Source: Bacteroidota bacterium (lineage in GTDB: Bacteria; Bacteroidota; Bacteroidia; Cytophagales; Cyclobacteriaceae). Taken from it: DNA of 64,000 nucleotides. Of this stretch, positions 9,763 to 18,306 are shown in pieces. A model generated the notes under the pieces. The model did no database searches, had not been told where the DNA came from, and saw only the letters and a program-made list of their open reading frames with translations. Made by a program: the position numbers and the translations under genes. Where the stretch lies: NCBI GenBank assembly GCA_018266055.1, contig JAFDYT010000005.1, positions 496,001 to 560,000 of the forward strand, written 5' to 3'. Each line of letters opens with the position of its first letter. Within the stretch, counting starts at the first letter, position 1.

Positions 9763-12441
9763 TTAAAATGCCTCACTGAAAGTAAAGAATACTCCACGCT
9801 GATCTTTCGTCATTCCGTAGTCTAATCGGAGTTTGATATTCTGGCTCAGGGCAAAGCGAAGTCCGCCACCATAGGAATACTTCGGTTTTATGAAATCGTT
9901 GTCGGTAACATCACCTGCATCAAAGAATGCAACCCCTGAGAATCTTTTGTAGATCGGGAAGCGGGCCTCCACTTGGGCTGCATAATATTTATCGCCACGA
10001 AATCGGTTGGAATAAAATCCGCGCAAGATGTTTGCGCCGCCCAATGAATAGCGGAACAAATAACTGGGCGAATTGAATGAATAACCTGCTGCCAAGCGAG
10101 TCGCCAGCACGATGGTTGATTTACCGAGCGTACGAAAATGACGGACGTCTGCACTTAACTGCGCCACATCTCCTGATCGGTTTACATTCCATGATGAAGG
10201 AATGTAGAGTACGCCAATCTGCTTTAGTGTTCCCTTGCGCGAGCTGAATATATTATCTCGGGTGTCCTGCTGACATGTGAAACCGATCGCAACCGAATTT
10301 TCATCTGGGAATAGTGTTTTGTTTTGATCAACTCCGTTTTTGTCAGTGGCCAATGTCTCGTGCCGGCCGCGTACATCAATGAAAGAACTTAACTGATAGT
10401 GAGTATTGAATTTAAGGGTAAGCTCCGGCTTTAGTCTGTAGGTGTTGGCATATAATTTCAGGTAATTGTTTGCATCCGTGCGATTGCCTTCGCCAAAGTA
10501 GTACTGAAAGAAATCGGAATACGAGCTGCTGAAATTGAAGTTCACATTTTTGAATAGGTCATAGTGCACAACATTGATTTGTGCATTCAATTTGCCGCCT
10601 GAAATAGTTTGCAGTTGCACATCGAAATAACGCCCCGGTGTTTTCAGGGGGAACTTGAAATAGGCTCCGCCTAAAATCATTCCTACCGTTGGATCATAAC
10701 CAATCACGGGAGAGATTGCATAATCGGTCGGGCTGACTTTAATCCGTTTTGCCTGTTGTGTCAGTTCTTCACCGGATTCAAATACACGCTCCCCTTTGAT
10801 GTAGGTGGCAAAAACTTTTGTTCTGTAAAGATCAATTGCATTACCGGCAAGTATATCCTCTAGCAGCAAAACAAAATCTGCCTGATAGCTGGTTGCAATC
10901 TTGCCCAAGGTTTTTTCTTCACCGAGCACAAAGGCGCCGTTTAAAGTGAACGCATTCATGGCTTCATTGCGTGTGATCGTTTTTTCTGCCACGCCTTTGA
11001 TATCATTTCCGTCTGGAAATTTACCAGATGCATTCACCGCCATTAGTGGAAAAGGATTTAATCCATCGATCTCGGGATAGCTGACAAACAATGTATCCAT
11101 ACCATACGGGTAATCGCTGGTGAGTGCGCCACGAGCCACCTGATATTTCACCCGTGCATTCAGCAATTCATTTTCATTGAATTGAAATTCAGCTGGTGAA
11201 TGGCTCTTGTACAAGGAAACAATGCCCGGATAATCAAAGAGCTGACCGGCAATGATCGTCACTCCCAGCCCAAGATTAGAAGCCTCTTGCATCTGCTTTG
11301 CCGACACATAACCTGCGTGATCTAAAATATGACGCCTCTGCGAGGGATGTTGACGAACAGCATCTAAAATACGCTGAACACCTTCTTTGCCTTGCACGTG
11401 GAAAGCAAATGTGCTTTGCGGATTGTTTTCGAATATTTCAGCCAACTGATTTTCATCCAGGAATACTTTTCCTCCGGGTATTGCACGATCATCCGCGTGT
11501 GCCGCCATCGACAGCGACTGGTCTTCAAAGAATTTCATGGCATGATACTTCACCTGGGCAGGATTGACACCACCGCCAATGAATCCCAGATGTTTTTTAC
11601 CAACGCCAAGCATCAGGCTCTCAGTCAGCGGCATTCGTCCATAGCTTCTGGCACGCACACGTATTTTCAGTTGTTCACTTTTCTGCAGCTCCTGGTATAT
11701 TTTAAAATGATAGGGATTAAAAGTATTGTCTCCGATAGTCGTGATGCCATAACTCAAGGCACGCGCCTGAATTTTTAAAATTGCATTTTGAATAGTTTCA
11801 TTAGAATAAGACGAACTGATGAGGCGGCTCGCTTCCATAGCAGCACCTTCCAATAGTAAACCGGTACACTCTCCGTTCTTCACTTGAATAGTCCCATCGG
11901 GAATTTTGGTGGCCTTGGTGAATCCCATTTTTTTCATCGCGGCATGATTGACGAGGGCTGCGTGTCCACTTTTCAAAAAGAGAATCGCGGGCGTGTTGGG
12001 CAAAAGTGAATCCAGCAAATGGATGGGTATCGGCACCTCTCTCAATGGCTCATTTCCCAGATCACGGCCAATGTACATACCGTCGATCAATTGATTTTTT
12101 GTGGCATGGATTGTCGCCAGTAATTCCTTTTTAGTTTGCACCCGAAAGAAACTGGTTTGCAGTAAACCCAAACCACCGTCAATGAAATGAATGTGGCTGT
12201 CGATGATTCCGGGAAGAACGGTTTTACCCTGCAGATCGATCTTATTTGTAAACCGGCTCATATCCACGGTGCTCACGTCATTTCCTGTTTGCGTGAAAAC
12301 ACCCTGCTCCACTACAAAAAAACTAATTTGCGGTGAAGCCGGATCACTGGTATAGATTTTTCCATTGTAGTATAAAGTGCATTGTGCAGAAGCGGCAAGA
12401 TTAATCAAGATGCCAAGTGAAAAAAAAAGTACTTTGTTCAT
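9763..12441 (-). CDS. Signal-peptide amidohydrolase fused to a C-terminal outer-membrane beta-barrel
   Basis: 892 residues. Residues 1-19 are a signal peptide. Residues ~22-560 are a YtcJ-like amidohydrolase (Amidohydro_3 family) with its metal set visible: HxH at 83/85 (DSHIHF), His in AAHADD, His in LDHAGY and Asp in TSDYPYG. From about 575 to the end the protein changes to alternating beta-strands typical of the Omp85/'surface antigen' barrel, with the loop motif LRGF and a terminal aromatic strand ending in EAF; no POTRA domain is evident. The barrel should anchor the hydrolase at the outer membrane, as in patatin-barrel (type Vd) proteins. The substrate is unknown. One continuous frame with no stop argues against an artefact. 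It follows a small membrane-protein gene by 11 bp. Confidence 0.85.
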   Translation of the reverse strand: MNKVLFFSLGILINLAASAQCTLYYNGKIYTSDPASPQISFFVVEQGVFTQTGNDVSTVDMSRFTNKIDLQGKTVLPGIIDSHIHFIDGGLGLLQTSFFRVQTKKELLATIHATKNQLIDGMYIGRDLGNEPLREVPIPIHLLDSLLPNTPAILFLKSGHAALVNHAAMKKMGFTKATKIPDGTIQVKNGECTGLLLEGAAMEASRLISSSYSNETIQNAILKIQARALSYGITTIGDNTFNPYHFKIYQELQKSEQLKIRVRARSYGRMPLTESLMLGVGKKHLGFIGGGVNPAQVKYHAMKFFEDQSLSMAAHADDRAIPGGKVFLDENQLAEIFENNPQSTFAFHVQGKEGVQRILDAVRQHPSQRRHILDHAGYVSAKQMQEASNLGLGVTIIAGQLFDYPGIVSLYKSHSPAEFQFNENELLNARVKYQVARGALTSDYPYGMDTLFVSYPEIDGLNPFPLMAVNASGKFPDGNDIKGVAEKTITRNEAMNAFTLNGAFVLGEEKTLGKIATSYQADFVLLLEDILAGNAIDLYRTKVFATYIKGERVFESGEELTQQAKRIKVSPTDYAISPVIGYDPTVGMILGGAYFKFPLKTPGRYFDVQLQTISGGKLNAQINVVHYDLFKNVNFNFSSSYSDFFQYYFGEGNRTDANNYLKLYANTYRLKPELTLKFNTHYQLSSFIDVRGRHETLATDKNGVDQNKTLFPDENSVAIGFTCQQDTRDNIFSSRKGTLKQIGVLYIPSSWNVNRSGDVAQLSADVRHFRTLGKSTIVLATRLAAGYSFNSPSYLFRYSLGGANILRGFYSNRFRGDKYYAAQVEARFPIYKRFSGVAFFDAGDVTDNDFIKPKYSYGGGLRFALSQNIKLRLDYGMTKDQRGVFFTFSEAF

Positions 12442-12452
12442 AGCTGTTGAGT

Positions 12453-12794
12453 TTAATTGGTTAGGTGACTGAGTAATGTGAATAGAAATGACAGAACCAG
12501 CAGGATCATGAGAATCAGTTGCTGTGGTTCGAAAATTATTTTGGTGAATAAATTCCAGAGCCTTTCAATTGAAAACAGCCCCAACATACCGGATGCAGTG
12601 AGCATCAGAATCCGGTGCTCAAGCCGGAAAGCCAGTAACGTGAAAAGGCAAATCACACCACTGACCAGAGATTCCCACATCCGGAGTCTGCGTGAAATAC
12701 TTTCAATGTTGTTAAAAGGAAAAAAATCGAAATGGAGCACCAATTGGTGATAGACAAAGAGTAGCATTGTGAAAATGAGGGCGAGTGTGGTCAT
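12453..12794 (-). CDS. Small three-helix membrane protein
   Basis: 113 residues from ATG 12794. The frame is open upstream, but the extra residues are polar and the first membrane helix starts directly at MTTLALIFTMLLF, so this start is preferred. Three hydrophobic helices are visible. It lies 11 bp upstream of the amidohydrolase-barrel gene on the same strand and is probably co-transcribed with it. No family recognised. Confidence 0.6.
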   Translation of the reverse strand: MTTLALIFTMLLFVYHQLVLHFDFFPFNNIESISRRLRMWESLVSGVICLFTLLAFRLEHRILMLTASGMLGLFSIERLWNLFTKIIFEPQQLILMILLVLSFLFTLLSHLTN

Positions 12795-12932
12795 ATTTGT
12801 TTTGTCTGAATGACAACGCAAACGTAAAAGATGAGAAGCCCCCGATTTTTGTAAAGGGTTGAACGACAACTGCTTTGGGATGAATTGCCTTCGGCGGGAC
12901 GAATGGTAAAACGCCAGGGACGAAGAGCCTGG

Positions 12933-13808
12933 CTAGGATTGGGCCCGTTCGTGAATCAGGTCTTTCAGGGATCTATTTTTTGATCGCGCAACAGGAATCT
13001 CTCCGCTGTCTTCGTCCATCTGCAGCCGGTAGCCCTGGGAATTTCCCTGCACTGACTTTATTTTATCGAGATTGACGATGAATGCGCGGTGGCATCGAAA
13101 AAAATTCGGATAACTCGAAAGAGTGCTTTCGACCTTACCCAGGGTAGATCGCAACAATTCCTTTCGAACTTTGCCTTCGTTCACAAAAGCAAACTCGACA
13201 TAATTATCCTGGGATTGGATCCAGAGAATCGCGTGGGGATCGCTTTCAAAAAAGTCTTTATTGTTCTCTGCCTGAAACATGATCCTGCTCGAAGATGAGT
13301 TCGCAGCGGTATTCAATTTCCGCTCCCGAATATCCTGCGAAATGGTTTCGGCACCATCACTATTCTTTCGTAGCAAATAGTTTTGACGCGCCAGGGTGAT
13401 CAGGGTAATCGGAATGATCGCACAGGCAATCACATACAATTCCAATTTAAAAAAAGACAACCAGGTAATCGGAAACGCTCCCACAGCAAACCCAAAGGCA
13501 AGATTCGTCATGCCTAAAATCAACAGGTGTAAAAACGCCCATGTAATTTGGTGACTGACTTTCCAACTGGCTTCATTAAACAAGCCGCTGAAAAGATGAT
13601 ATCCGATTACATCGTTCATCACAATGGTGACCGTAAAGACAAGGCCGTACCCTGCAATGATATGAATCCGTTCATAAGCAAATACTTCCAGACCAAAAGG
13701 CGTAAATACCAACAGAAAGACGGTCAGAAACAAGCCGAAGAAAAGGTCTCTTTTCATCGCCTCGGAAAAAGTAGCCAGCGGATAGGGTTGCTTCAGTTTC
13801 TGCAGCAT
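12933..13808 (-). CDS. Membrane-anchored LytTR DNA-binding regulator
   Basis: 291 residues from ATG 13808. The N-terminal half has about four membrane helices. The C-terminal ~100 residues form a LytTR domain, recognised by QSQDNYVEF, the conserved FFRCHRAFIVNL stretch and KSVQGNSQGYRL, ending in VARSKNRSLKDL. Unlike classical LytR-type response regulators it has no receiver domain, so it probably senses a signal in the membrane and binds DNA directly. It is divergent from the CPBP protease gene, with a palindrome in the shared 107-bp region that could be its operator. Confidence 0.87.
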   Translation of the reverse strand: MLQKLKQPYPLATFSEAMKRDLFFGLFLTVFLLVFTPFGLEVFAYERIHIIAGYGLVFTVTIVMNDVIGYHLFSGLFNEASWKVSHQITWAFLHLLILGMTNLAFGFAVGAFPITWLSFFKLELYVIACAIIPITLITLARQNYLLRKNSDGAETISQDIRERKLNTAANSSSSRIMFQAENNKDFFESDPHAILWIQSQDNYVEFAFVNEGKVRKELLRSTLGKVESTLSSYPNFFRCHRAFIVNLDKIKSVQGNSQGYRLQMDEDSGEIPVARSKNRSLKDLIHERAQS

Positions 13809-13851
13809 CAAAAAGACTATCTGAAACGAATGGCTAATATAATATGCGACT

Positions 13852-13864
13852 CACAAAATTTGTG
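13852..13864. promoter_or_regulatory. Palindrome CACAAAATTTGTG in a divergent promoter region
   Basis: A perfect 13-bp palindrome centred between the divergent LytTR-regulator and CPBP-protease genes, 44 bp before the regulator start and 52 bp before the protease start. It is a candidate binding site; a role for the adjacent regulator is only inferred from position. Confidence 0.35.
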
Positions 13865-13915
13865 TGGCATCTCAAAAAGTTCAGAATTTTTTTTCAGATT
13901 TGAATTGTATTCTCT

Positions 13916-14677
13916 ATGCAAAGAAGCCTGAATAGTAAAGCAATTCTATCTTTCTTACTGCTTTTTTTGTTATATCACCTGGCCGAGTATTGGATTCTTT
14001 TTCAAAACAATGCGTTAGGGTTTCTTGGGTGTCAATTCCTTTTTTTTATCGCAGCATTTTTTTTGGGTCAATGGTACAATGGGAAGGGACTTGGCTCATG
14101 GGGGCTGCTTCTTAATGCAAGAAAATATTTCTTCCCAGGACTCGCAGGTGGTATCTCTCTTTATGGTATTACCTTTTTGATTGCTCTGCAACTCGGAATC
14201 GAGAAAATTACTTATGTGCCGGATTTAACAACAATGCTCAAGGGTTCCTTGCCCTTTGCTTTTGGTGTTTTCTTTTCCTCCTTTTCGGAAGATGTGTTTA
14301 CCCGCGGTTTGATCTACATGCATCTTAGGGATAAGATCTCGCCGCATCTTCTTATGTTATTTTCTGCCACTGTTTATTTATTGAACCATATTTACCGATT
14401 GAACGATGGGCCCGATACGCTAATCTACATTTTCCTGTTAGGTATAGTTCTTTACATTCCGCTTCTATTCACGAAAAACCTTTGGCTTACAGGTTTTATT
14501 CATTGGAGTGGCAATACCTTCTTCTTCGTCACTCATCAATTGGTAAAAACAGAAAGCGAAAATGCTTTCCTGTCGGGCAATTACCTCTTTGTAATTTGCC
14601 TTATCATTTTCATTCCAATCGAGTGGGTTTTACTCAAAAGATTTTTCCCAAAAAGGGATCGATTAAGCGCTGAGTAA
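13916..14677 (+). CDS. CPBP-family intramembrane metalloprotease
   Basis: 253 residues with about seven to eight membrane helices. The CPBP (CaaX protease/bacteriocin-processing, Abi) motifs are recognisable: motif 1 is E125-D-x-x-x-R130 (SEDVFTRG, Asp in place of the usual second Glu), motif 2 is the His of LLNHIY at 158, and motif 3 is HWSGN at 196-200. Family members process prenylated or other membrane proteins or give self-immunity; the substrate here is unknown. The gene stands alone, divergent from a LytTR regulator, and is about 6 kb from the RiPP-like cluster, so a role there is not indicated. Confidence 0.8.
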   Translation: MQRSLNSKAILSFLLLFLLYHLAEYWILFQNNALGFLGCQFLFFIAAFFLGQWYNGKGLGSWGLLLNARKYFFPGLAGGISLYGITFLIALQLGIEKITYVPDLTTMLKGSLPFAFGVFFSSFSEDVFTRGLIYMHLRDKISPHLLMLFSATVYLLNHIYRLNDGPDTLIYIFLLGIVLYIPLLFTKNLWLTGFIHWSGNTFFFVTHQLVKTESENAFLSGNYLFVICLIIFIPIEWVLLKRFFPKRDRLSAE

Positions 14678-14767
14678 AATCAGAATGTGATTTAAGGATG
14701 GAATGATACCTTGTGATGAGACACTCATCGATACTCATTCCCATTTTTTACATTCCGTGTTTCCAAT

Positions 14768-14833
14768 GATCCCGCTAGGATCAAACCTTTGTTGAGAAAA
14801 TAGAGATAAACAAATCGGCCCAGTAGGGTCCGA
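14768..14833. repeat. Dispersed repeat copy 1 with palindromic ends
   Basis: A ~66-bp element that starts with the short palindrome GATCC...GGATC, contains AGATAAACAAATCGG and ends with an imperfect palindrome around CCCAGTAGGG. It aligns with 19135-19203. It lies between the CPBP and GT39 genes in a ~290-bp gap with no gene; a 70-codon frame across it is not credible. Confidence 0.65.
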
Positions 14834-14970
14834 GAGTAATTATCTCTGCAGTAGTCGGTGTTATAGTACAACTTCCGTTTCTTATTTCCGTTTGCATGTG
14901 TCGGCGACGGCGGTAAGGTTTTCATCCGGCTGCCCACTATAATGAGTAGCCCTTTTAACCAACTTCATTC

Positions 14971-16494
14971 ATGACAAAGAAGCCTATCGTGCTGTGGGCG
15001 TTCATCGCGCTGAAATTCATTTTGCAGGTGGTGGTATTAAGTCCTGCCTACGACCTGCAGCGAGACGAATACCTGCACCTCGATCAGGCCAACCACCTCG
15101 CGTGGGGCTATCTTTCGGTGCCACCATTTACCTCCTGGACTTCCAGCATCATTCTGTTGTTGGGCAATTCCGTTTTCTGGGTTAAATTTTTCCCCGCCCT
15201 CTACGGTGCGTTGACACTTTACCTGGTATGGAAAGCCATTGAAGAATTGAATGGAAATTTCTTTGCTTTGGTGCTGGGCGCTACGTGCGTTTTGTTTTCT
15301 ACTCTTTTACGACTGAATACCTTGTACCAACCCAATTCGTTCGATGTGCTAAGCTGGACAGCGCTCTATTTTGTGTTGATTAAATTTTGTAAGACTCAGG
15401 ATACAAAATGGTTCTTTGTCGCGGCCGTTGTCTTCGCGGTTGGGTTTTTGAACAAGTACAACCTGGTATTTCTACTTATCGGTCTTGTTCCCGCCTTGCT
15501 CCTCACCGAACAACGAAAGATTTTTGCGCAACCCAAATTTTATCTGGCGCTAGCTGCAGGGTTTCTTCTCATTTTGCCTAACCTCTGGTGGCAATATCAA
15601 AATGACTTCCCCGTTTTTCATCACTTAAAGGTATTGTCCGAAAGACAACTGGTGAATGTAAACCGAATGGATTTTCTGAGGGGTCAGATTCTGTTTTTCA
15701 TCGGTTCGCTGGTTGTCATCATCTCGTCTTTATATGCGCTGCTGCGGTACGAGCCGTTTAAACCATATCGCTTTTATTTTTGGGCGTTGTTTTTCACGTT
15801 AGCAGCATTCACGTATTTCAAAGCGAAAAACTATTACGCCATCGGCATCTACCCGATCTATATTGCCTTTGGAGCAGTTTATCTAGGCGACGTCCTTCAA
15901 CATGGCTGGAAAAGATACCTGCGTCCTGTGCTGGTGGCTATCCCTGTACTTTTCTTTATCCCGATGTTTGATATTGCCTTTCCGAATAAAAGCCCGGACT
16001 ATATTATCCGTCATGCGGAAAGTTATAAGTCGTTAGGATTACTGCGCTGGGAAGATGGCAAAGATCATTTGCTTCCGCAGGATTACGCCGATATGCTCGG
16101 GTGGAAAGAGTTGGCTAGTAAGGTAGATAGCCTTTATTCGGCATTACCAAAAGGAACAACTACCCTTGTGCTTTGCGATAACTACGGACAAGCTGGCGCG
16201 ATAAATTATTACACTAACTATGGAGTAAGGGCAGTATCGTTTAATGCAGACTATATTAACTGGTTTGACTTGACGAAGAAATTCGACAACCTGATCCGGA
16301 TAAAAGAAAAAGCCGATCCACAGGAAGAACTTCAGGAAACCTCGCCGATTTTTGAACACGCTTCCGTGGCCGCGTCAATCACCAATCCTTACGCCAGGGA
16401 ATTCGGAACTACCATATTTCTTTTCACGGGCGCAAAGATTGATGTAAGGGATAAAATAAAAGCGGAAATTGCCGAGGAGAAGAACTTTCAGTAA
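14971..16494 (+). CDS. Glycosyltransferase family 39 (ArnT/PMT-like) membrane protein
   Basis: 507 residues. Roughly the first 330 form a multi-helix membrane domain and the last 170 a soluble, probably periplasmic, domain. The first periplasmic loop carries the acidic motif DLQRDEYLHLDQ, matching the catalytic Asp-Glu region of GT-C fold PMT_2/ArnT enzymes, which move a sugar from a polyprenyl-phosphate donor to lipid or protein. Acceptor and sugar cannot be told from the sequence. The gene stands alone; an EthD-like lipoprotein gene follows after 30 bp. Confidence 0.83.
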   Translation: MTKKPIVLWAFIALKFILQVVVLSPAYDLQRDEYLHLDQANHLAWGYLSVPPFTSWTSSIILLLGNSVFWVKFFPALYGALTLYLVWKAIEELNGNFFALVLGATCVLFSTLLRLNTLYQPNSFDVLSWTALYFVLIKFCKTQDTKWFFVAAVVFAVGFLNKYNLVFLLIGLVPALLLTEQRKIFAQPKFYLALAAGFLLILPNLWWQYQNDFPVFHHLKVLSERQLVNVNRMDFLRGQILFFIGSLVVIISSLYALLRYEPFKPYRFYFWALFFTLAAFTYFKAKNYYAIGIYPIYIAFGAVYLGDVLQHGWKRYLRPVLVAIPVLFFIPMFDIAFPNKSPDYIIRHAESYKSLGLLRWEDGKDHLLPQDYADMLGWKELASKVDSLYSALPKGTTTLVLCDNYGQAGAINYYTNYGVRAVSFNADYINWFDLTKKFDNLIRIKEKADPQEELQETSPIFEHASVAASITNPYAREFGTTIFLFTGAKIDVRDKIKAEIAEEKNFQ

Positions 16495-16524
16495 GGCCAT
16501 TATCTAAATTTATTAATAGATTGA

Positions 16525-16977
16525 ATGATGAAAAATTTACACCACATGATGAGATATAAATTAATGTGCATAGCCCTTGCCATATTGGGGTTGACCGGAT
16601 GCCAGACGAGTCAGTTGAAACAATCGGCTACACCAGAAACCGGCATGATCAAGGTGTCAATACTTTATCCGGGTGGGGAAGGAAAAACTTTCGACATGGA
16701 GTATTACGAGAAAAACCACATGCCGATGATGGCCGGACTGCTCGGCAAGAATTTAAAGTTTTATGAAATAGATAAAGGAATAGCGGGCCGAACTCCTGCC
16801 GATAAAGTTCCTTTTGTGGCGGTAGGTTATTTCTACTGCTACGACGTGGCCGAGTACAACAAAGTGATCGGGCAGCACATCAATGAGATTCTTGCGGACA
16901 TCAAGAAATACACCAACATTCAGCCGACTATCCAAATCAGCGAGATCCGACAGTTGAAGTACAATAAGGTGAAATAG
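16525..16977 (+). CDS. Lipoprotein with EthD-type domain
   Basis: 150 residues. The N-terminus is a lipoprotein signal with lipobox LTGC, followed by a ~100-residue ferredoxin-like EthD domain (ILYPGGEGKTFDMEYY, HMPMM, VGYFYC). EthD-domain proteins are normally short cytoplasmic dimeric alpha/beta-barrel proteins, so a lipid-anchored copy is unusual. Several ATGs near the start (16525, 16528, 16546, 16549) leave the exact N-terminus open. It may be co-transcribed with the glycosyltransferase 30 bp upstream. Confidence 0.8.
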   Translation: MMKNLHHMMRYKLMCIALAILGLTGCQTSQLKQSATPETGMIKVSILYPGGEGKTFDMEYYEKNHMPMMAGLLGKNLKFYEIDKGIAGRTPADKVPFVAVGYFYCYDVAEYNKVIGQHINEILADIKKYTNIQPTIQISEIRQLKYNKVK

Positions 16978-17027
16978 AACAAAGCTCAACGGTGAGTTGC
17001 CTGCGCTATAAGAATTCCAGCCTTCGC

Positions 17028-17183
17028 TTACTTTCGGGTTTTCAGGTAGTTTTTGAAATCATCACTTTCAATGATGATTTTAATTTTTTCAAATTCGTCA
17101 AGCCTTTCTTTTAAGCGTGTTAATTCTTTTTTAAGAACGATCACCTCCTCTTTTAACTCATTGATTGTTTTTCCGTCTACCAT
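17028..17183 (-). CDS. 51-residue coiled-coil protein
   Basis: A small frame with ATG 17183 and stop 17028. The product is almost entirely charged heptads (INELKEEVIVLKKELTRLKE) with an acidic-aromatic tail. Similar tiny coiled-coil genes occur in Bacteroidota, but no family is recognised. It stands alone, convergent with the EthD lipoprotein gene. Regular hydrophobic spacing and balanced codons support it as real, while short length keeps the confidence moderate. Confidence 0.55.
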   Translation of the reverse strand: MVDGKTINELKEEVIVLKKELTRLKERLDEFEKIKIIIESDDFKNYLKTRK

Positions 17184-17328
17184 CGCCTTATTTTTAGAGT
17201 AAGGTAATGGAATATTGTGGCATCATCGAATCAAAAGGAGAAACTTTGTTAACGTTGGTAGTCCATCGATCTTATTTTAAATTAGCGTGTAGCCTCGCAG
17301 CACTTCACGGCGAGTAAACCTCAATAGC

Positions 17329-17661
17329 ATGGATGAAAAGATCGTGCGTAAAATTCCAATCCAGGAGATTTATGCACAAAATGGCGACGTGATCAAAGAC
17401 CGGGTAAGGCAGGTGACGTTTCAGGAAATTGAAGCCTACCTGAAGAACAAGCAGGAAACTACCTATGTAGTTATCGGCGGTTTCCTTACTCCCTTTGTGT
17501 GGGATACGTCGCTGACGTTTTGGAAGAAGGCCAAACCAACGACCTCAAAGTCTGTTCGGGTGGAAAAGAAAATCTATTATACCACCGAATGGATTTGGCG
17601 ACGGAACGGAAACGCCAGAATTATTTTGCTGGAAGAAGAGTGGGAACCAGATCGGTACTAG
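17329..17661 (+). CDS. Conserved-looking hypothetical protein, 110 residues
   Basis: A small soluble protein, basic and rich in Trp, Thr and Lys, without signal peptide or membrane helix. It starts MDEKIVRKIPIQEIYAQNG and carries a central VVIGGFLTPFVWDTSL stretch. No family is recognised. ATG 17329 is the first start of the frame. It lies upstream of a lipoprotein gene with a 134-bp gap, so it is probably a separate transcript. Confidence 0.6.
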   Translation: MDEKIVRKIPIQEIYAQNGDVIKDRVRQVTFQEIEAYLKNKQETTYVVIGGFLTPFVWDTSLTFWKKAKPTTSKSVRVEKKIYYTTEWIWRRNGNARIILLEEEWEPDRY

Positions 17662-17795
17662 CGAAGAGAATATTGAGTATGAAATATGAAGCAAAACCAT
17701 TCTGAAAGATAGTATTGATTTTCTTCCCCAAGCATACTATTTTATTACTGTAAAAAATTAAAAAGACAAAATAGTTAACAATAAAAACGTCAAAA

Positions 17796-18293
17796 ATGAA
17801 CAAACTCAATTTAGTTGTAATCAGTATCATGCTCTGCACACTGATGTCTTGTGCTTCCATTGTCAGTAAATCAAAATGGCCACTGTCGATAAACAGCAAT
17901 CCGTCAGGCGCTTTCATTACAATAACGAATCGTATGGGGGTTGAAGTTTATAAAGGTTCAACACCGGCTACCGTTATGCTTGCATCAGGTTCAACCTATT
18001 TTAAAAAAGAGCTTTACAAAATACATTTTAAAATGGCCGGCTACGATGATCATGATGCAATAGTTGAATGCCATGTGAATGGCTGGTACTGGGGTAATCT
18101 GATTTTTGGCGGCGCAATCGGCATGCTTATCGTTGACCCGGCCACAGGTGCCATGTATGCACTGGATAGGGAGGTGATCATTGAAACCATGTCGAAATCC
18201 ACGGCAAGCACTACGTCCGAGCGAAAATTAAATGTGTATAGCCTGAACGATTTACCACAAGAGTTTAGAACTCACTTGATAAAAATTAATTAA
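17796..18293 (+). CDS. PEGA-like lipoprotein
   Basis: 165 residues. Lipoprotein signal with lipobox LMSC. The segment INSNPSGAFITITN...TPATVMLASG...YKIHFKMAGYDDHD follows the PEGA pattern, a short beta domain common in surface proteins. After it comes a Gly-rich hydrophobic stretch (GNLIFGGAIGMLIVDPATGAMY), also seen in many such lipoproteins. It is 13 bp before the next envelope gene, with which it is probably co-transcribed. Exact role unknown. Confidence 0.75.
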   Translation: MNKLNLVVISIMLCTLMSCASIVSKSKWPLSINSNPSGAFITITNRMGVEVYKGSTPATVMLASGSTYFKKELYKIHFKMAGYDDHDAIVECHVNGWYWGNLIFGGAIGMLIVDPATGAMYALDREVIIETMSKSTASTTSERKLNVYSLNDLPQEFRTHLIKIN

Positions 18294-18306
18294 CCAACTA
18301 ATTAAC

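Noticed and set aside
13916-14677. CPBP protease as the RiPP leader protease
   Set aside because: It is about 6 kb away, has its own divergent regulator, and the cluster already has an M50 protease with a PqqD-like domain.
14725-14937. 70-codon minus-strand frame
   Set aside because: It runs through dispersed repeat copy 1 and intergenic sequence, with no protein-like pattern.
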